Source of the DNA: Acidobacteriota bacterium
GTDB lineage: Bacteria > Acidobacteriota > Aminicenantia > UBA2199
Length of the DNA: 12,112 nucleotides
NCBI GenBank assembly: GCA_028749105.1
Contig: JAQUQF010000027.1
Location: 1 to 12,112, forward strand
Direction: 5' to 3'
A model generated the notes under the pieces. It was not told where the DNA came from. It made no database searches and saw only the letters and a program-made list of their open reading frames with translations. Below, piece after piece: positions 1 through 6,749 of the stretch; the stretch's first letter is position 1; each line of letters opens with the position of its first letter. A program made the position numbers and the translations under genes.

Positions 1-58
1 AGAACAAGGTGACCGCAATCAGCAGCTCATAGACAGTCAATCCGTTGCTATTCTTCAT
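1..58 (-). CDS. Type IV prepilin, N-terminal fragment (cut by window edge)
   Basis: Only the first 19 codons are in the window; the gene continues past position 1. The peptide begins MKNSNGLTVYELLIAVTLF. This is a class III (type IV) prepilin signal: a short polar leader ending in Gly, then a hydrophobic helix with Glu at position +5 after the predicted PilD cleavage site (G|LTVYE). A strong AGGAGG at 65-70 lies 6 bases before the ATG at 56-58. The start lies inside the end of the preceding PilX-like gene (11-base overlap), so translation is probably coupled. In the minor-pilin operon it would be a fourth prepilin, such as a FimT/GspH-like minor pilin or a PilE-like pilin. The fragment is too short to say which. 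Confidence 0.8.
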   Translation of the reverse strand, partial: MKNSNGLTVYELLIAVTLF

Positions 59-1385
59 CGCTCCCCTCCTCGATGAAATGGACGCGAAAATTCTTCAGGA
101 ACTTGAAGCTTCTCAGGAGAATGCGGTCATCGAAAGCGAAGTCGCCGGCGGCCGCGCCGACTTGCAGTTTCCCGGCATTTTCAATGCCGCGGGCAAAGAG
201 GCTTCCCGTGATGTTCACGTCGGCAGCGCCGTTGACCAGGGTCCCGGAGCTGATCACCTGCGCCTGCACGACCGCGTCGCCGTCCACATCGACGACAACA
301 TCGGCATTGACCTCATCATCACTGAAAAAATCGCGCCCGTCAGTCATGAGCAGCAGTCCGGGGAACTTCTCCCTTCCCAAGTCCAGGTTGCCGCTCTCCA
401 GCCCCGAACGCACCACCAGGCGGCCGCAGGCCAGCAGTTCCAAGCGTGCAGCGGGGAGGAACGCCGCCGGCCCATCCTGCTCGATGGCCCACACGCTGCC
501 GTGGACGACGATTTTCTCATTGAACAGCGCGCCGCCGAGATCATCGTTGTTCCAGACGGCCCCTCTCAGTCCCGGCTGGTAGCGGAGATCGCTGTTGCGG
601 CCGTTCTGGCTGAAGTGAATCGACTGCCAGCCGCCGGCAGCGGAGAAGACCAGCTTTTGCAGGTCGCCTTCGACAAAGACCGCGCGGACTTCCTCTTCAT
701 CTCTGGCCAGGTAGACCCCGGGCGGCAGCGGAGCGTCAGAAGGTTCAAAGCCGAATTTTTCGCGGATGCGCCGCCAATCCGGGATAGTGACCGGCAAGCC
801 CAGGGCGTCAGCGATCATGCTTTTCATGTCGGCCGCAACGGCGAAATTGCCGACCTGCGGCAGCTGCGAGCCGGCGTAATCCACCCCGTGCGCCGCCAGG
901 AAGGCAGCGGGGGTTTTTTCGCTCTTTTGCGCGACCAGCAAGCCGAATTCCCCAGCCGGGATGTCGCCGCAGACCAGGTCGACATCGGCCCGGCCCGTGC
1001 CGGCCAGACGGCCGCTGCCGCCGCTGGCCCGGATGAGGTCGTGGACGCGGGTGACGCGGAAGCCGCCGGCGTCGCGCAGGATGAAGCGGGTGAAGTCATG
1101 GCGGCAAAGAAAGCCGCTCTCGGCCGACTCGGGAAAATTGGCCTCGTTAAAAAAATCCCTTTCCGGCGCCGGGTAGGCGTTCATGTCGGAGGCGGCCAGC
1201 TTCTCGCGATAGCGGTGCATGCCGAGCAGGAGAGCCTGCCCGAGCGCGGCCGCGCCCAGCCGCCGCTCCCTGCGGGCGGCGACGACCTCCAGGTGGTATC
1301 CCGTGTGGGTCAGCAGGGCCAACCCGGAAGCGGCGAGCAGCAGCATGAAGAGAAGGACGATGACGATGTTGCCGCGGCTGGCCAT
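48..1385 (-). CDS. PilX/GspK-like pilus assembly protein with long beta-rich C-terminus
   Basis: This 445-residue protein starts MASRG followed by a hydrophobic helix (about residues 6-27), resembling the PilX N-terminal region. The +5 Glu of ordinary prepilins is absent, as in the PilX and GspK classes. Those proteins are thought to sit at the pilus or pseudopilus tip and help prime assembly. Residues about 30-280 are mixed alpha/beta and not recognisable to me. Residues about 285-415 are rich in short Val/Gly/Asn/Asp strands (for example VNADVVVDVDGDAVVQAQV and VNGAADVNITGSLFARG), which suggests a beta-solenoid, bactofilin-like fold. It is much longer than typical PilX (under 200 residues) and longer than many GspK. 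Third gene of the minor-pilin operon, 2 bases after the PilW-like gene. The pilin-like class is fairly secure, the exact orthology is not. Confidence 0.8.
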   Translation of the reverse strand: MASRGNIVIVLLFMLLLAASGLALLTHTGYHLEVVAARRERRLGAAALGQALLLGMHRYREKLAASDMNAYPAPERDFFNEANFPESAESGFLCRHDFTRFILRDAGGFRVTRVHDLIRASGGSGRLAGTGRADVDLVCGDIPAGEFGLLVAQKSEKTPAAFLAAHGVDYAGSQLPQVGNFAVAADMKSMIADALGLPVTIPDWRRIREKFGFEPSDAPLPPGVYLARDEEEVRAVFVEGDLQKLVFSAAGGWQSIHFSQNGRNSDLRYQPGLRGAVWNNDDLGGALFNEKIVVHGSVWAIEQDGPAAFLPAARLELLACGRLVVRSGLESGNLDLGREKFPGLLLMTDGRDFFSDDEVNADVVVDVDGDAVVQAQVISSGTLVNGAADVNITGSLFARGIENAGKLQVGAAAGDFAFDDRILLRSFKFLKNFRVHFIEEGSDEE

Positions 1386-1387
1386 GG

Positions 1388-2077
1388 CTACACCAGGTTG
1401 AGCAGGAAGATGTAGCCGCGCACCTGCTCCTTCTTGTTGACCTCAATGCGGTACAGGACCGAGTTGGCGTCGGGGAAAAAGGTCACATAGAAGTCGCTGA
1501 CCTCCTCCAGCAGCGGCTGGAAATTCCCGCCGTCGGCCTTGCGCTTCAGCGTGCGCTGCGAGGGGTAATAGCGATAATCGACCTTTTTCAGGGCGATCAC
1601 GGTGCTGTTGCGGACGAAGTCATGCTGCAGCCGGTTTTTCAGGACCAGGGCGCCGTCCAGGCGGTACTCGATCTCGTTCAGCTCCCAGGCTTGGCCGGCG
1701 AGGTCGTAGATCAGCACGGCCTTGCCTTTCTTGAAGAAATCATTACCGGCCACCCTGATCGCCTGCTGCCCGCGGGCCGCCCCCTCCAGAAGCAGCTCGT
1801 CGGCGATGCCGTAGCTGCAGGAGAAGGAGCCGGCGGCGCTGGCGAACGGGGCGAGCCCACACATCTGCCGGGCCTCCTGCAGCCGCATGCCGCACTTGTT
1901 CAGGTCGGACTTGATGGTGTCCACGGCGTGAAAGATCGCCTCCAGGCGCTCCTGGTTGCCGGTGATCTTCTTGTCCACCCGCGCCGCCTCGGTCGAGTGC
2001 GCAATGATCACCGTCAGCACGCCCAGCCCCAGGGAGAGGGCGATCAGCATTTCCAGAATGCCGAATCCCTTGATCAT
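1388..2077 (-). CDS. PilW-like minor prepilin
   Basis: This 229-residue protein begins MIKGFGILEMLIALSLGLGV. That is a prepilin peptidase site (G4|F5) with Glu at +5 and a hydrophobic assembly helix to about residue 26. The remainder is a globular, strand-rich domain with four cysteines between about residues 60 and 90, which could form disulfides in the periplasm. Size, position after a PilV-like gene and before a PilX-like gene, and the GILEMLIAL style of N-terminus all fit PilW or GspJ-type minor pilins. Such proteins form the tip complex that initiates type IV pilus assembly. The start ATG overlaps the TGA of the PilV-like gene (ATGA, 2074-2077), so translation is probably coupled. Whether it belongs to a type IV pilus or a type II secretion pseudopilus cannot be settled from the sequence alone; the neighbouring ComEA-like gene favours the pilus. 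Confidence 0.85.
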   Translation of the reverse strand: MIKGFGILEMLIALSLGLGVLTVIIAHSTEAARVDKKITGNQERLEAIFHAVDTIKSDLNKCGMRLQEARQMCGLAPFASAAGSFSCSYGIADELLLEGAARGQQAIRVAGNDFFKKGKAVLIYDLAGQAWELNEIEYRLDGALVLKNRLQHDFVRNSTVIALKKVDYRYYPSQRTLKRKADGGNFQPLLEEVSDFYVTFFPDANSVLYRIEVNKKEQVRGYIFLLNLV

Positions 2078-2433
2078 TTTCCCACCTCCTGGATGAATCG
2101 CGAGCGGTAGAAGACCAGCGGCAGCGCGATGCGGGCGACTGCGACCTCGAGGCGGATCTTCTTCAGGAAATCCCCGGCCGCCTCCACCCGCCAGGCGACG
2201 CGGAACTCCCGCTCTTGGCGCGCATGGGCTCCTGAGGCCAGTTCCGGAGAAGCCGCCGGCAGGGAAGACAGGTAGTTCTTGAAATAGTCAAGGGTCTCGA
2301 CCAGGCGGAAGCGCAGGGCCGCCTTGCGCGTCTGGTCAAGGGCCGTGACCAGGATGCGGGTGCTGGACAGGACCGCGAACAGAAGCAGCGCCGAGGCGAC
2401 CATGGTTTCGATCAGCGTGAATCCTTTGTTCAT
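2074..2433 (-). CDS. PilV-like minor prepilin
   Basis: This 119-residue protein begins MNKGFTLIETMVASALLLFA, a textbook prepilin N-terminus with cleavage at G4|F5 and Glu at +5. It is followed by a short globular domain of about 90 residues with no cysteine. The open frame extends upstream to 2490. The ATG at 2433 was chosen because AGGAGG (2439-2444) lies 5 bases before it, and because this places the prepilin leader at the true N-terminus. It resembles PilV or GspI-type minor pilins, which initiate or cap the pilus. It is the first gene of the four-gene pilin operon and diverges from the ComEA-like gene across a 276-base region, so the operon promoter should lie there. Confidence 0.85.
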   Translation of the reverse strand: MNKGFTLIETMVASALLLFAVLSSTRILVTALDQTRKAALRFRLVETLDYFKNYLSSLPAASPELASGAHARQEREFRVAWRVEAAGDFLKKIRLEVAVARIALPLVFYRSRFIQEVGK

Positions 2434-2455
2434 GTTTTCCTCCTGCCGCCTGCTA

Positions 2456-2490
2456 TTCAATTCCGGTGCCAAGGCAGCGTTCTGTGCCAA
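2456..2490 (-). promoter_or_regulatory. Repeated TTGGCAC boxes, degenerate sigma-54-like elements before the pilin operon
   Basis: On the minus strand TTGGCAC occurs at 2490-2484 and again at 2472-2466, an exact direct repeat with an 18-base period. TTGGCAC is the -24 half of the sigma-54 consensus. The downstream copy is followed at the correct spacing by TTGAA instead of TTGCA. The upstream copy has its GC one base too far away. Neither is a clean -24/-12 promoter. They could be a weak RpoN site or a binding site for another protein. Confidence 0.3.
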
Positions 2491-2526
2491 AGCCTTGCTG
2501 CACCTGCATTTCCGGCTTGAGCTCCT

Positions 2527-2538
2527 TACGAGCTCGTA
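2527..2538. repeat. 12-bp perfect palindrome in divergent intergenic region
   Basis: TACGAGCTCGTA is a perfect 12-base palindrome. It is flanked by a second GAGCTC at 2519-2524 and by ATCGTTCGAT at 2538-2547 (inverted arms ATCG/CGAT). The cluster lies between the divergent pilin and comEA-like starts and could be an operator for either direction. I do not recognise the binding protein. Confidence 0.35.
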
Positions 2539-2616
2539 TCGTTCGATTTACGCTGGATGGTTTTTATGTAAAGTTTTGTATGCCCATCACCGGCGGCGGC
2601 CAAGGATGAGTTTTTC

Positions 2617-2635
2617 GATATAATCATGGATTATC
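2617..2635 (+). promoter_or_regulatory. Consensus -10 (TATAAT) inside an inverted repeat, ahead of the comEA-like gene
   Basis: TATAAT at 2619-2624 is a perfect sigma-70 -10 hexamer, but no recognisable -35 lies 16-18 bases upstream, where the sequence is GC-rich. The -10 is embedded in an inverted repeat, ATAATC-ATG-GATTAT (2620-2634), spanning the -10 through the expected start site near 2631. A promoter with a poor -35 and an overlapping palindrome suggests dependence on, or repression by, a dimeric regulator. The resulting leader to the ATG at 2710 would be about 80 bases. Confidence 0.4.
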
Positions 2636-2709
2636 GGTTATCCGCGACTTGTCCCCAGCCGAAACCGCCGCTTGGCACCGATCGTGAATGTCTCCCGGCA
2701 GGAGGTCAC

Positions 2710-3009
2710 ATGACAAAAACAAACAAATTCTTCACCCTGCTGGTCATCCTGGCGATGGCCGCTGTTTCCACCGTCTCCCTTTCCGCCGCCGAAAAGCCGG
2801 CGGCCGCCGGTAGCGACAAGCTGGTCAACATCAACACCGCCGACGCCAGCCAACTGGTCGGCCTGCCGCAAATCGGCCCCAAGATGGCGCAGCGCATCCT
2901 GGACTACAGGAAAAGCAACGGCAACTTCAAGCGCGCCCAGGATTTGATGAAGGTGAAGGGCATCGGCGAAAAGATCTTCGCCAAGCTGCAGCCGCTGATC
3001 ACCATTTAA
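2710..3009 (+). CDS. comEA: ComEA-like secreted helix-hairpin-helix DNA-binding protein
   Basis: This 99-residue protein has a Sec signal peptide (positive MTKTNK, hydrophobic core to about residue 24, likely cleavage near SLSA|AEK) and a short Ala/Gly linker. A ComEA-type domain spans about residues 37-99. The hallmark LVNINTADASQLVGLPQIG is followed by a first hairpin (GLPQIGPKMAQRIL) and a second (MKVKGIGEKIFAKL). Secreted ComEA proteins bind incoming double-stranded DNA in the periplasm during transformation, although short HhH proteins of this kind also occur in bacteria not known to be competent. The frame is open from 2626. The start at 2710 is preferred for AGGAGGT (2700-2706) just upstream and the signal peptide. 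It is divergent from the minor-pilin operon, consistent with a shared DNA-uptake role. Confidence 0.85.
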   Translation: MTKTNKFFTLLVILAMAAVSTVSLSAAEKPAAAGSDKLVNINTADASQLVGLPQIGPKMAQRILDYRKSNGNFKRAQDLMKVKGIGEKIFAKLQPLITI

Positions 3010-3021
3010 AATCGATGGCCA

Positions 3022-3044
3022 GGGGGGGCCGACGGGGCCTCCCC
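3022..3044 (+). other. Intercistronic GC-rich hairpin
   Basis: GGGGGGGCC and GGCCTCCCC form a 9-bp stem with one G-U pair and a 5-base loop (3031-3035). It lies in the 56-base gap between the comEA-like gene and the DUF6429-like gene. No T-run follows, so it is not an ordinary intrinsic terminator. It could protect the upstream mRNA or lower downstream expression. Confidence 0.5.
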
Positions 3045-3065
3045 GCCGTCAACCAGGAGAAAAAC

Positions 3066-3305
3066 ATGGAAGAAAAGATCAAGGACTTGAGTTTGATGCT
3101 GATGTTCCTGACCGGCTGGGAAGAAGATTCGCGCAAGAATCCCGGCGAAAAAGCCTTCTGCTCATGGAAAGGCTACAGCTTCAAGGCCCTGAACGCGCTC
3201 GCCGATGAAAAACTGATCATCCAGTTCAAGGACAAAAAACTGGTGATCCTGACCGAAACGGGGAGGCAGATGGCCGAAAAGCTCAAAGCGCAATACCTGC
3301 ACTGA
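3066..3305 (+). CDS. Small DUF6429-like protein
   Basis: This 79-residue soluble protein starts MEEKIKDLSLMLMFLTGWEE. The pattern is an N-terminal helix with LMLMFLTGWEE, then SWKGYSFKALNALADEKLI, then VILTETGRQMAEKL. It matches what I know of the DUF6429 family, whose members share a 'W-K-x-Y/F-D/S-F-x-x-L-N-x-L' core and a 'VxLTExG' ending. The shape recalls a small winged-helix unit, but function is unknown. The frame is open from 3015. The ATG at 3066 is preferred for AGGAGA at 3055-3060 with 5-base spacing. It follows the comEA-like gene on the same strand without its own visible promoter and ends just before a strong terminator, so it is probably co-transcribed. A regulatory role in the DNA-uptake locus is speculative. 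Confidence 0.75.
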   Translation: MEEKIKDLSLMLMFLTGWEEDSRKNPGEKAFCSWKGYSFKALNALADEKLIIQFKDKKLVILTETGRQMAEKLKAQYLH

Positions 3306-3332
3306 TCCCTGCCCTTTTGTCCGCATTCCCCG

Positions 3333-3362
3333 GAGGCGCGGCCCGCCGCGCCTCTTTTTTTT
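3333..3362 (+). terminator. Strong intrinsic terminator after the comEA-like/DUF6429 unit
   Basis: GAGGCGCGGC (3333-3342) and GCCGCGCCTC (3345-3354) are perfectly complementary and are followed at once by eight T residues (3355-3362). This is a canonical rho-independent terminator for the plus strand, 28 bases after the stop codon. For the convergent minus-strand gene ending at 3384, the same stem lacks a following U-run, so it would be a weaker stop in that direction. Confidence 0.93.
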
Positions 3363-3383
3363 AACAGACTTTTTTCAGAATGC

Positions 3384-6300
3384 CTATTCCGCCTGGACCG
3401 CCAGGTGCGAGGCGGGATCGTTGGAGGTGTTGTTGGCCGTCGCGCCGAAGGACATCACCGTCCCCCTCCCCGACGTCGGCCGCACCCTCAGGATGACATT
3501 GTCGTATGAGTTCTCCGGATACGGCACGTTGGCCAGCGTGAACGGATTGAACGCCTGGAAATCATACCCCGCCAGCGTCCTGCTGAACGTGGTGCCGATC
3601 TGCCCGCCGTTGGCGTTCAGCAGTGTGTACTCCACCGTGACTGCATCGGCCAGCGGATTGTAGAAGCCGCATGTCGTGCGGTAGGTGGCGTTGTTCGTTA
3701 TGTTCTGCACCAACATCGTCCGGCTCGTGTCGGCCGTTTCGGGATCGGCCAGGTTCAGCCCCGGAAACGTCTTCGAGTAATTTCCGTTCACCTCCCGCGC
3801 CGTTACATAGATATAGTGGGAGCTGTCCTGCGTGAAGAACTCCACCGCCCCCACCTTGCCGTAATAGTCGAACGCCCCGGCGTCCAGCCCATCGATCGTC
3901 TGCAGCATATTGGCGTACTTCATCTTCGCTCCAGTCGCGCCGCCAGTCCACAAAGCAAACGGGCCCCGCCGATTGCCGCCCCCGTAATCGAAGTACACCG
4001 ACACCTGGGAGCCGCCGGTTATATCCACGATCTGCATCTCCGACATCCACGTGCCGCCGCCCGTCGCCAACGCCCAGATCGCCTCAGGCATCACCTGCAA
4101 TGGACTCGGCTCGTTGCCAAGGCCGCTTACGCTCTGCACGGCAACATGCGCCGCCGGATCGTTGGTCGTGTTGTTCGCCGTCGCCCCGAAGCACATCACC
4201 TTGCCCGACCCCGACGTCGGCGTCACATGCAGTACAATGCTGTCGCTCGCAGTGTCCGGATACGGCACGCCGGCCTGGGTGAATGGGTTGAAGGCCTGAA
4301 AATCATGGCCAGCCAGCATACGGATGATCGTGCTCCCCACCTGGGCGTTGGCCGCGTTGAACAGCTTCAGCTCCAGCGTCACCGCGTCGACCGTCGGGTT
4401 GAAGAACCCGCACGTCGAACGGTAGCTGATGTTGTTGGTCAGGTTCGGGATGATCATCGCCCGGCTGGTCGTCGCCGTGTTGGCGTCATGCAGCGACAGC
4501 GCCGTGAAGGTCTTCGCGCAGTTGCCATTCAGCTCGCGCACCGCCACATGTATGGTGTGGCTACCGTCCTGGGTGATGAACTCCACCGCCCCCACCGTCC
4601 CGTAATACGTGAACGTGCCGGTATCCAGATTGTCGATGGTCGCCAGCAGATTATCGAACTTTTTGCTGCTGAGCGCGTTTCCGGAGCTGTTGTCCCACAG
4701 CAGGAACGGCCCGCGGCGCCCCGACGCCGTGTTGTAAAAAATGGCCACCCGGGAACCGCCCGTCATGTCGGTCACCTGCACATCCGATACCCAGGTGCCG
4801 CCCCCGGCCGCCGGCGCCCAGATCACCTCGGGCAGCACCTTGTACTGCGAAGGGGAATTGTACTTGTTTTCTGTGCCGCCACCGGAGATCAGGATCGCGC
4901 AGGCGGCCGACCAGAGCGATTCGCTGGCCGTATGGGTGGCGCAGCGGGCCATGGTCCTGACACTGTATGTGCCCGCCGCCGCCCAAATGTGCGACGCCGT
5001 GGCAGACCCCACGGCGAGCCAGCCCGAATCCGTGCCGTCGCCCCAGTCGAACTTATACTGCACGTCATGTCCCAGATCCGAGATCGAGCCCCCGCTGGCG
5101 TATGGATAACTGGCGCCGATGGTGCCTGCAGCCGGCCCCGTGGGAATCGTCGGCGCGGAAATGGTCTCGGTCGAGTAAGCAAGAATGGTAAAAACCGCAT
5201 CGCTCGTATCGGTGGGGCTGCCATCGACCTCCTGCACCCGCACCAGGCAGGAGGTTGAGGGGGCATTGGGCACGGTCCAGGTAAAGCTGCCGTCATTTTC
5301 CGTGTTGATGGCTACCGGGTACCAGGTGCTGCCGTTCGTAGTGGAGCAGTCAATGTTGACATTGCCCACCGCTCCTGTTGAGCTCCAGGTGATGATGCGG
5401 CTATCGTTCCCCGTCCATATCTCGCCGCCGTTGGGCGAGGTGACGGTCAGCGAACCGCAGCTGTCGGGCGTGGTGGCCAGATACAGCTGACCCGAGCTTT
5501 GCCGCCACAGCAAGAAGAGCATGCCGCTGCCCGCAACCAGCGAGGGCTGGCGGAAACAGCCCAGGCCGGCACTGCTGGAAATGGTGTATGGGGTCCAGGC
5601 CCCCTGGTCCAGCACCGAAAGATAGAGATAGGGATAATTGGTATAGTTGGCGCCATCGCCATAGGCAACCAGGACGCGGCCGCAACTGTCGGTGGTCACC
5701 CCCGCCCAGGAGTCTTCCCCCGTCTGCAGCAGGCCGTTGCTGGGGCGGCTGGGGGTCGCCCAGGCGCCGCTGGCGCCCGATGGCTTGCTGGAGTAGTCGA
5801 TCGATATGAGGCTGGTGGACATGGTGCGATGCACCTTGCCGCTGGAATCAACGAAGATGTTGCCAGCACCGTTGGTGTCGACGCCGGAGGCGCGCGGGAT
5901 GATCACCGTGGACGCCGCTTCCAGCCCGGTCCCAGCCGGGGCATAGCGGTAGCGGGCGGCGCCGCCGTCGTCGGTCGTCCAATACATGTAGTTGCACCAG
6001 GTCGCATGGATGCCGCCTTGGGCATCGAGGGTCATCACCGGATCGCGCCATTCGGCGCCATCGTTGTACCCGGCGACGTCGAACTCCATGGCGCCGCTCC
6101 ACGAACCGCCGGCCGGCTTGCGCTGGTAGATGAGGTGGGTGGCATCATCGCCATTGGACCCGTCGTAGTAGCCGTACAGGACATGGACCGTCTCGTTGTC
6201 CTCGACGACGACGCTGGGAGCGATGCAGCGCTGGACGCCGCTGATGCTGCGCAGCGTTTCCTTGGACCACACCCCCTGGGCATTGCGCCAGGCGTGCTTC

Positions 6301-6686
6301 AGCGCCTCGCCCCAGACGAAATGAACGGTCTGGCCGTCGCGGCGCACGCACACGCGCGGCTGCGTCCACAAGCCGCTGATGCCATCGATGTAGAAATTGA
6401 CGCCGGTATACTCCTGGCCGGCGAGGTAGTATTGGCCGCTGGTGGCGCTATAGATGACGCGGCCGTAATAGACGTAGCCGTTCTCGCTCCACAACAGGTG
6501 GAGATTGCCGCTGCCGTCGGCCAGCAGGTCGTAGTCGTCGCCGGAACCGCAATTCAGGATGCTGCCGCTGGCATCGCGCAACGGATATACGGTGTAACTC
6601 TGGGCTTGCAGCCCGATGACGGTTGCCAGCAGAAAAAAAAGGGCACTGGAGCGTATAATCAACCGCGTCATTCTGCCATTGCGCAT
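3384..6686 (-). CDS. Large secreted multidomain protein: beta-propeller, Kre9-like, PKD-like and two tandem C-terminal modules
   Basis: This 1100-residue protein has a signal peptide (basic start, hydrophobic 13-27, AQS cleavage region). Residues about 50-405 contain seven segments of the type 'D-x-x-G-x-x-H-x-x-W' (near 55, 115, 162, 220, 279, 332 and 384), which I read as a seven-bladed propeller. Residues 412-502 (LTVTSPNGGEIWTGND onward) are a Kre9/KNH-like Ig domain. Residues about 507-602 with YKFDWGDGT are PKD-like. Residues 617-851 and 865-1098 are two copies of one module. There is no sorting motif, transmembrane anchor or catalytic signature, so it is probably released or held on the surface by protein contacts. 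The start is backed by AGGAGGA at 6691-6697. It appears monocistronic, with its own long regulatory region. A role in binding or adhesion is inferred from the domains only. Confidence 0.85.
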   Translation of the reverse strand: MRNGRMTRLIIRSSALFFLLATVIGLQAQSYTVYPLRDASGSILNCGSGDDYDLLADGSGNLHLLWSENGYVYYGRVIYSATSGQYYLAGQEYTGVNFYIDGISGLWTQPRVCVRRDGQTVHFVWGEALKHAWRNAQGVWSKETLRSISGVQRCIAPSVVVEDNETVHVLYGYYDGSNGDDATHLIYQRKPAGGSWSGAMEFDVAGYNDGAEWRDPVMTLDAQGGIHATWCNYMYWTTDDGGAARYRYAPAGTGLEAASTVIIPRASGVDTNGAGNIFVDSSGKVHRTMSTSLISIDYSSKPSGASGAWATPSRPSNGLLQTGEDSWAGVTTDSCGRVLVAYGDGANYTNYPYLYLSVLDQGAWTPYTISSSAGLGCFRQPSLVAGSGMLFLLWRQSSGQLYLATTPDSCGSLTVTSPNGGEIWTGNDSRIITWSSTGAVGNVNIDCSTTNGSTWYPVAINTENDGSFTWTVPNAPSTSCLVRVQEVDGSPTDTSDAVFTILAYSTETISAPTIPTGPAAGTIGASYPYASGGSISDLGHDVQYKFDWGDGTDSGWLAVGSATASHIWAAAGTYSVRTMARCATHTASESLWSAACAILISGGGTENKYNSPSQYKVLPEVIWAPAAGGGTWVSDVQVTDMTGGSRVAIFYNTASGRRGPFLLWDNSSGNALSSKKFDNLLATIDNLDTGTFTYYGTVGAVEFITQDGSHTIHVAVRELNGNCAKTFTALSLHDANTATTSRAMIIPNLTNNISYRSTCGFFNPTVDAVTLELKLFNAANAQVGSTIIRMLAGHDFQAFNPFTQAGVPYPDTASDSIVLHVTPTSGSGKVMCFGATANNTTNDPAAHVAVQSVSGLGNEPSPLQVMPEAIWALATGGGTWMSEMQIVDITGGSQVSVYFDYGGGNRRGPFALWTGGATGAKMKYANMLQTIDGLDAGAFDYYGKVGAVEFFTQDSSHYIYVTAREVNGNYSKTFPGLNLADPETADTSRTMLVQNITNNATYRTTCGFYNPLADAVTVEYTLLNANGGQIGTTFSRTLAGYDFQAFNPFTLANVPYPENSYDNVILRVRPTSGRGTVMSFGATANNTSNDPASHLAVQAE
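3393..4094 (-). repeat. Tandem protein module, copy 2 (C-terminal)
   Basis: Encodes residues 865-1098 of the large secreted protein, from VMPEAIWALATGGGTW to SNDPASHLAVQ. By eye, well over half of the residues match copy 1, with one or two small gaps. Shared blocks include RRGPF-LW, VGAVEF-TQD-SH, TCGF-NP, LAG-DFQAFNPFT, PYP and FGATANNT-NDPA. At DNA level the copies have diverged strongly, so the duplication is old and under protein-level selection. Confidence 0.85.
4134..4838 (-). repeat. Tandem protein module, copy 1
   Basis: Encodes residues 617-851 of the large secreted protein, from VLPEVIWAPAAGGGTW to TNDPAAHVAVQ. It is separated from copy 2 by a short linker (about 13 residues, SVSGLGNEPSPLQ). 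The unit is strand-rich and opens with a Pro/Trp/Gly motif. I know it only as an unnamed module that recurs in secreted proteins of Aminicenantota-like bacteria; that association is from memory and unverified. Confidence 0.85.
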
Positions 6687-6749
6687 GCGATCCTCCTAAA
6701 CGGAAAAAGAAATGAATACTTGGTGTGGTCACAATAAACACTGAAATCA

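Noticed and set aside
45..1415. Long plus-strand open frame of 456 codons opposite the PilX-like gene
   Set aside because: Low-complexity Ala/Gly/Arg/Gln-rich translation with no ribosome site or domain; it mirrors a gene with a clear pilin N-terminus and operon context.
2626..2709. Upstream start for the ComEA-like protein at 2626
   Set aside because: It would bury the signal peptide behind 28 residues and start within the promoter-like repeat; the 2710 start has a strong AGGAGG.
3333..3362. Terminator acting in both directions
   Set aside because: On the minus strand the stem is followed by CGGGG and not by a U-run, so only the plus-strand function is supported.
3816..5258. 480-codon plus-strand frame opposite the large secreted protein
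   Set aside because: Arg/His-rich translation typical of the complement of GC-rich coding DNA; the minus strand has signal peptide, domains and repeats.
3384..6686. Large secreted protein as a PilY1-type pilus adhesin
   Set aside because: Although it has a propeller-like part and lies near minor pilins, it lacks the PilY1 C-terminal signature, is a separate unit and carries unrelated C-terminal modules.
5499..6737. 412-codon plus-strand frame opposite the N-terminal half of the secreted protein
   Set aside because: Same kind of GC-driven complement; no recognisable domain, and it runs through the promoter-proximal region and start of the real gene.
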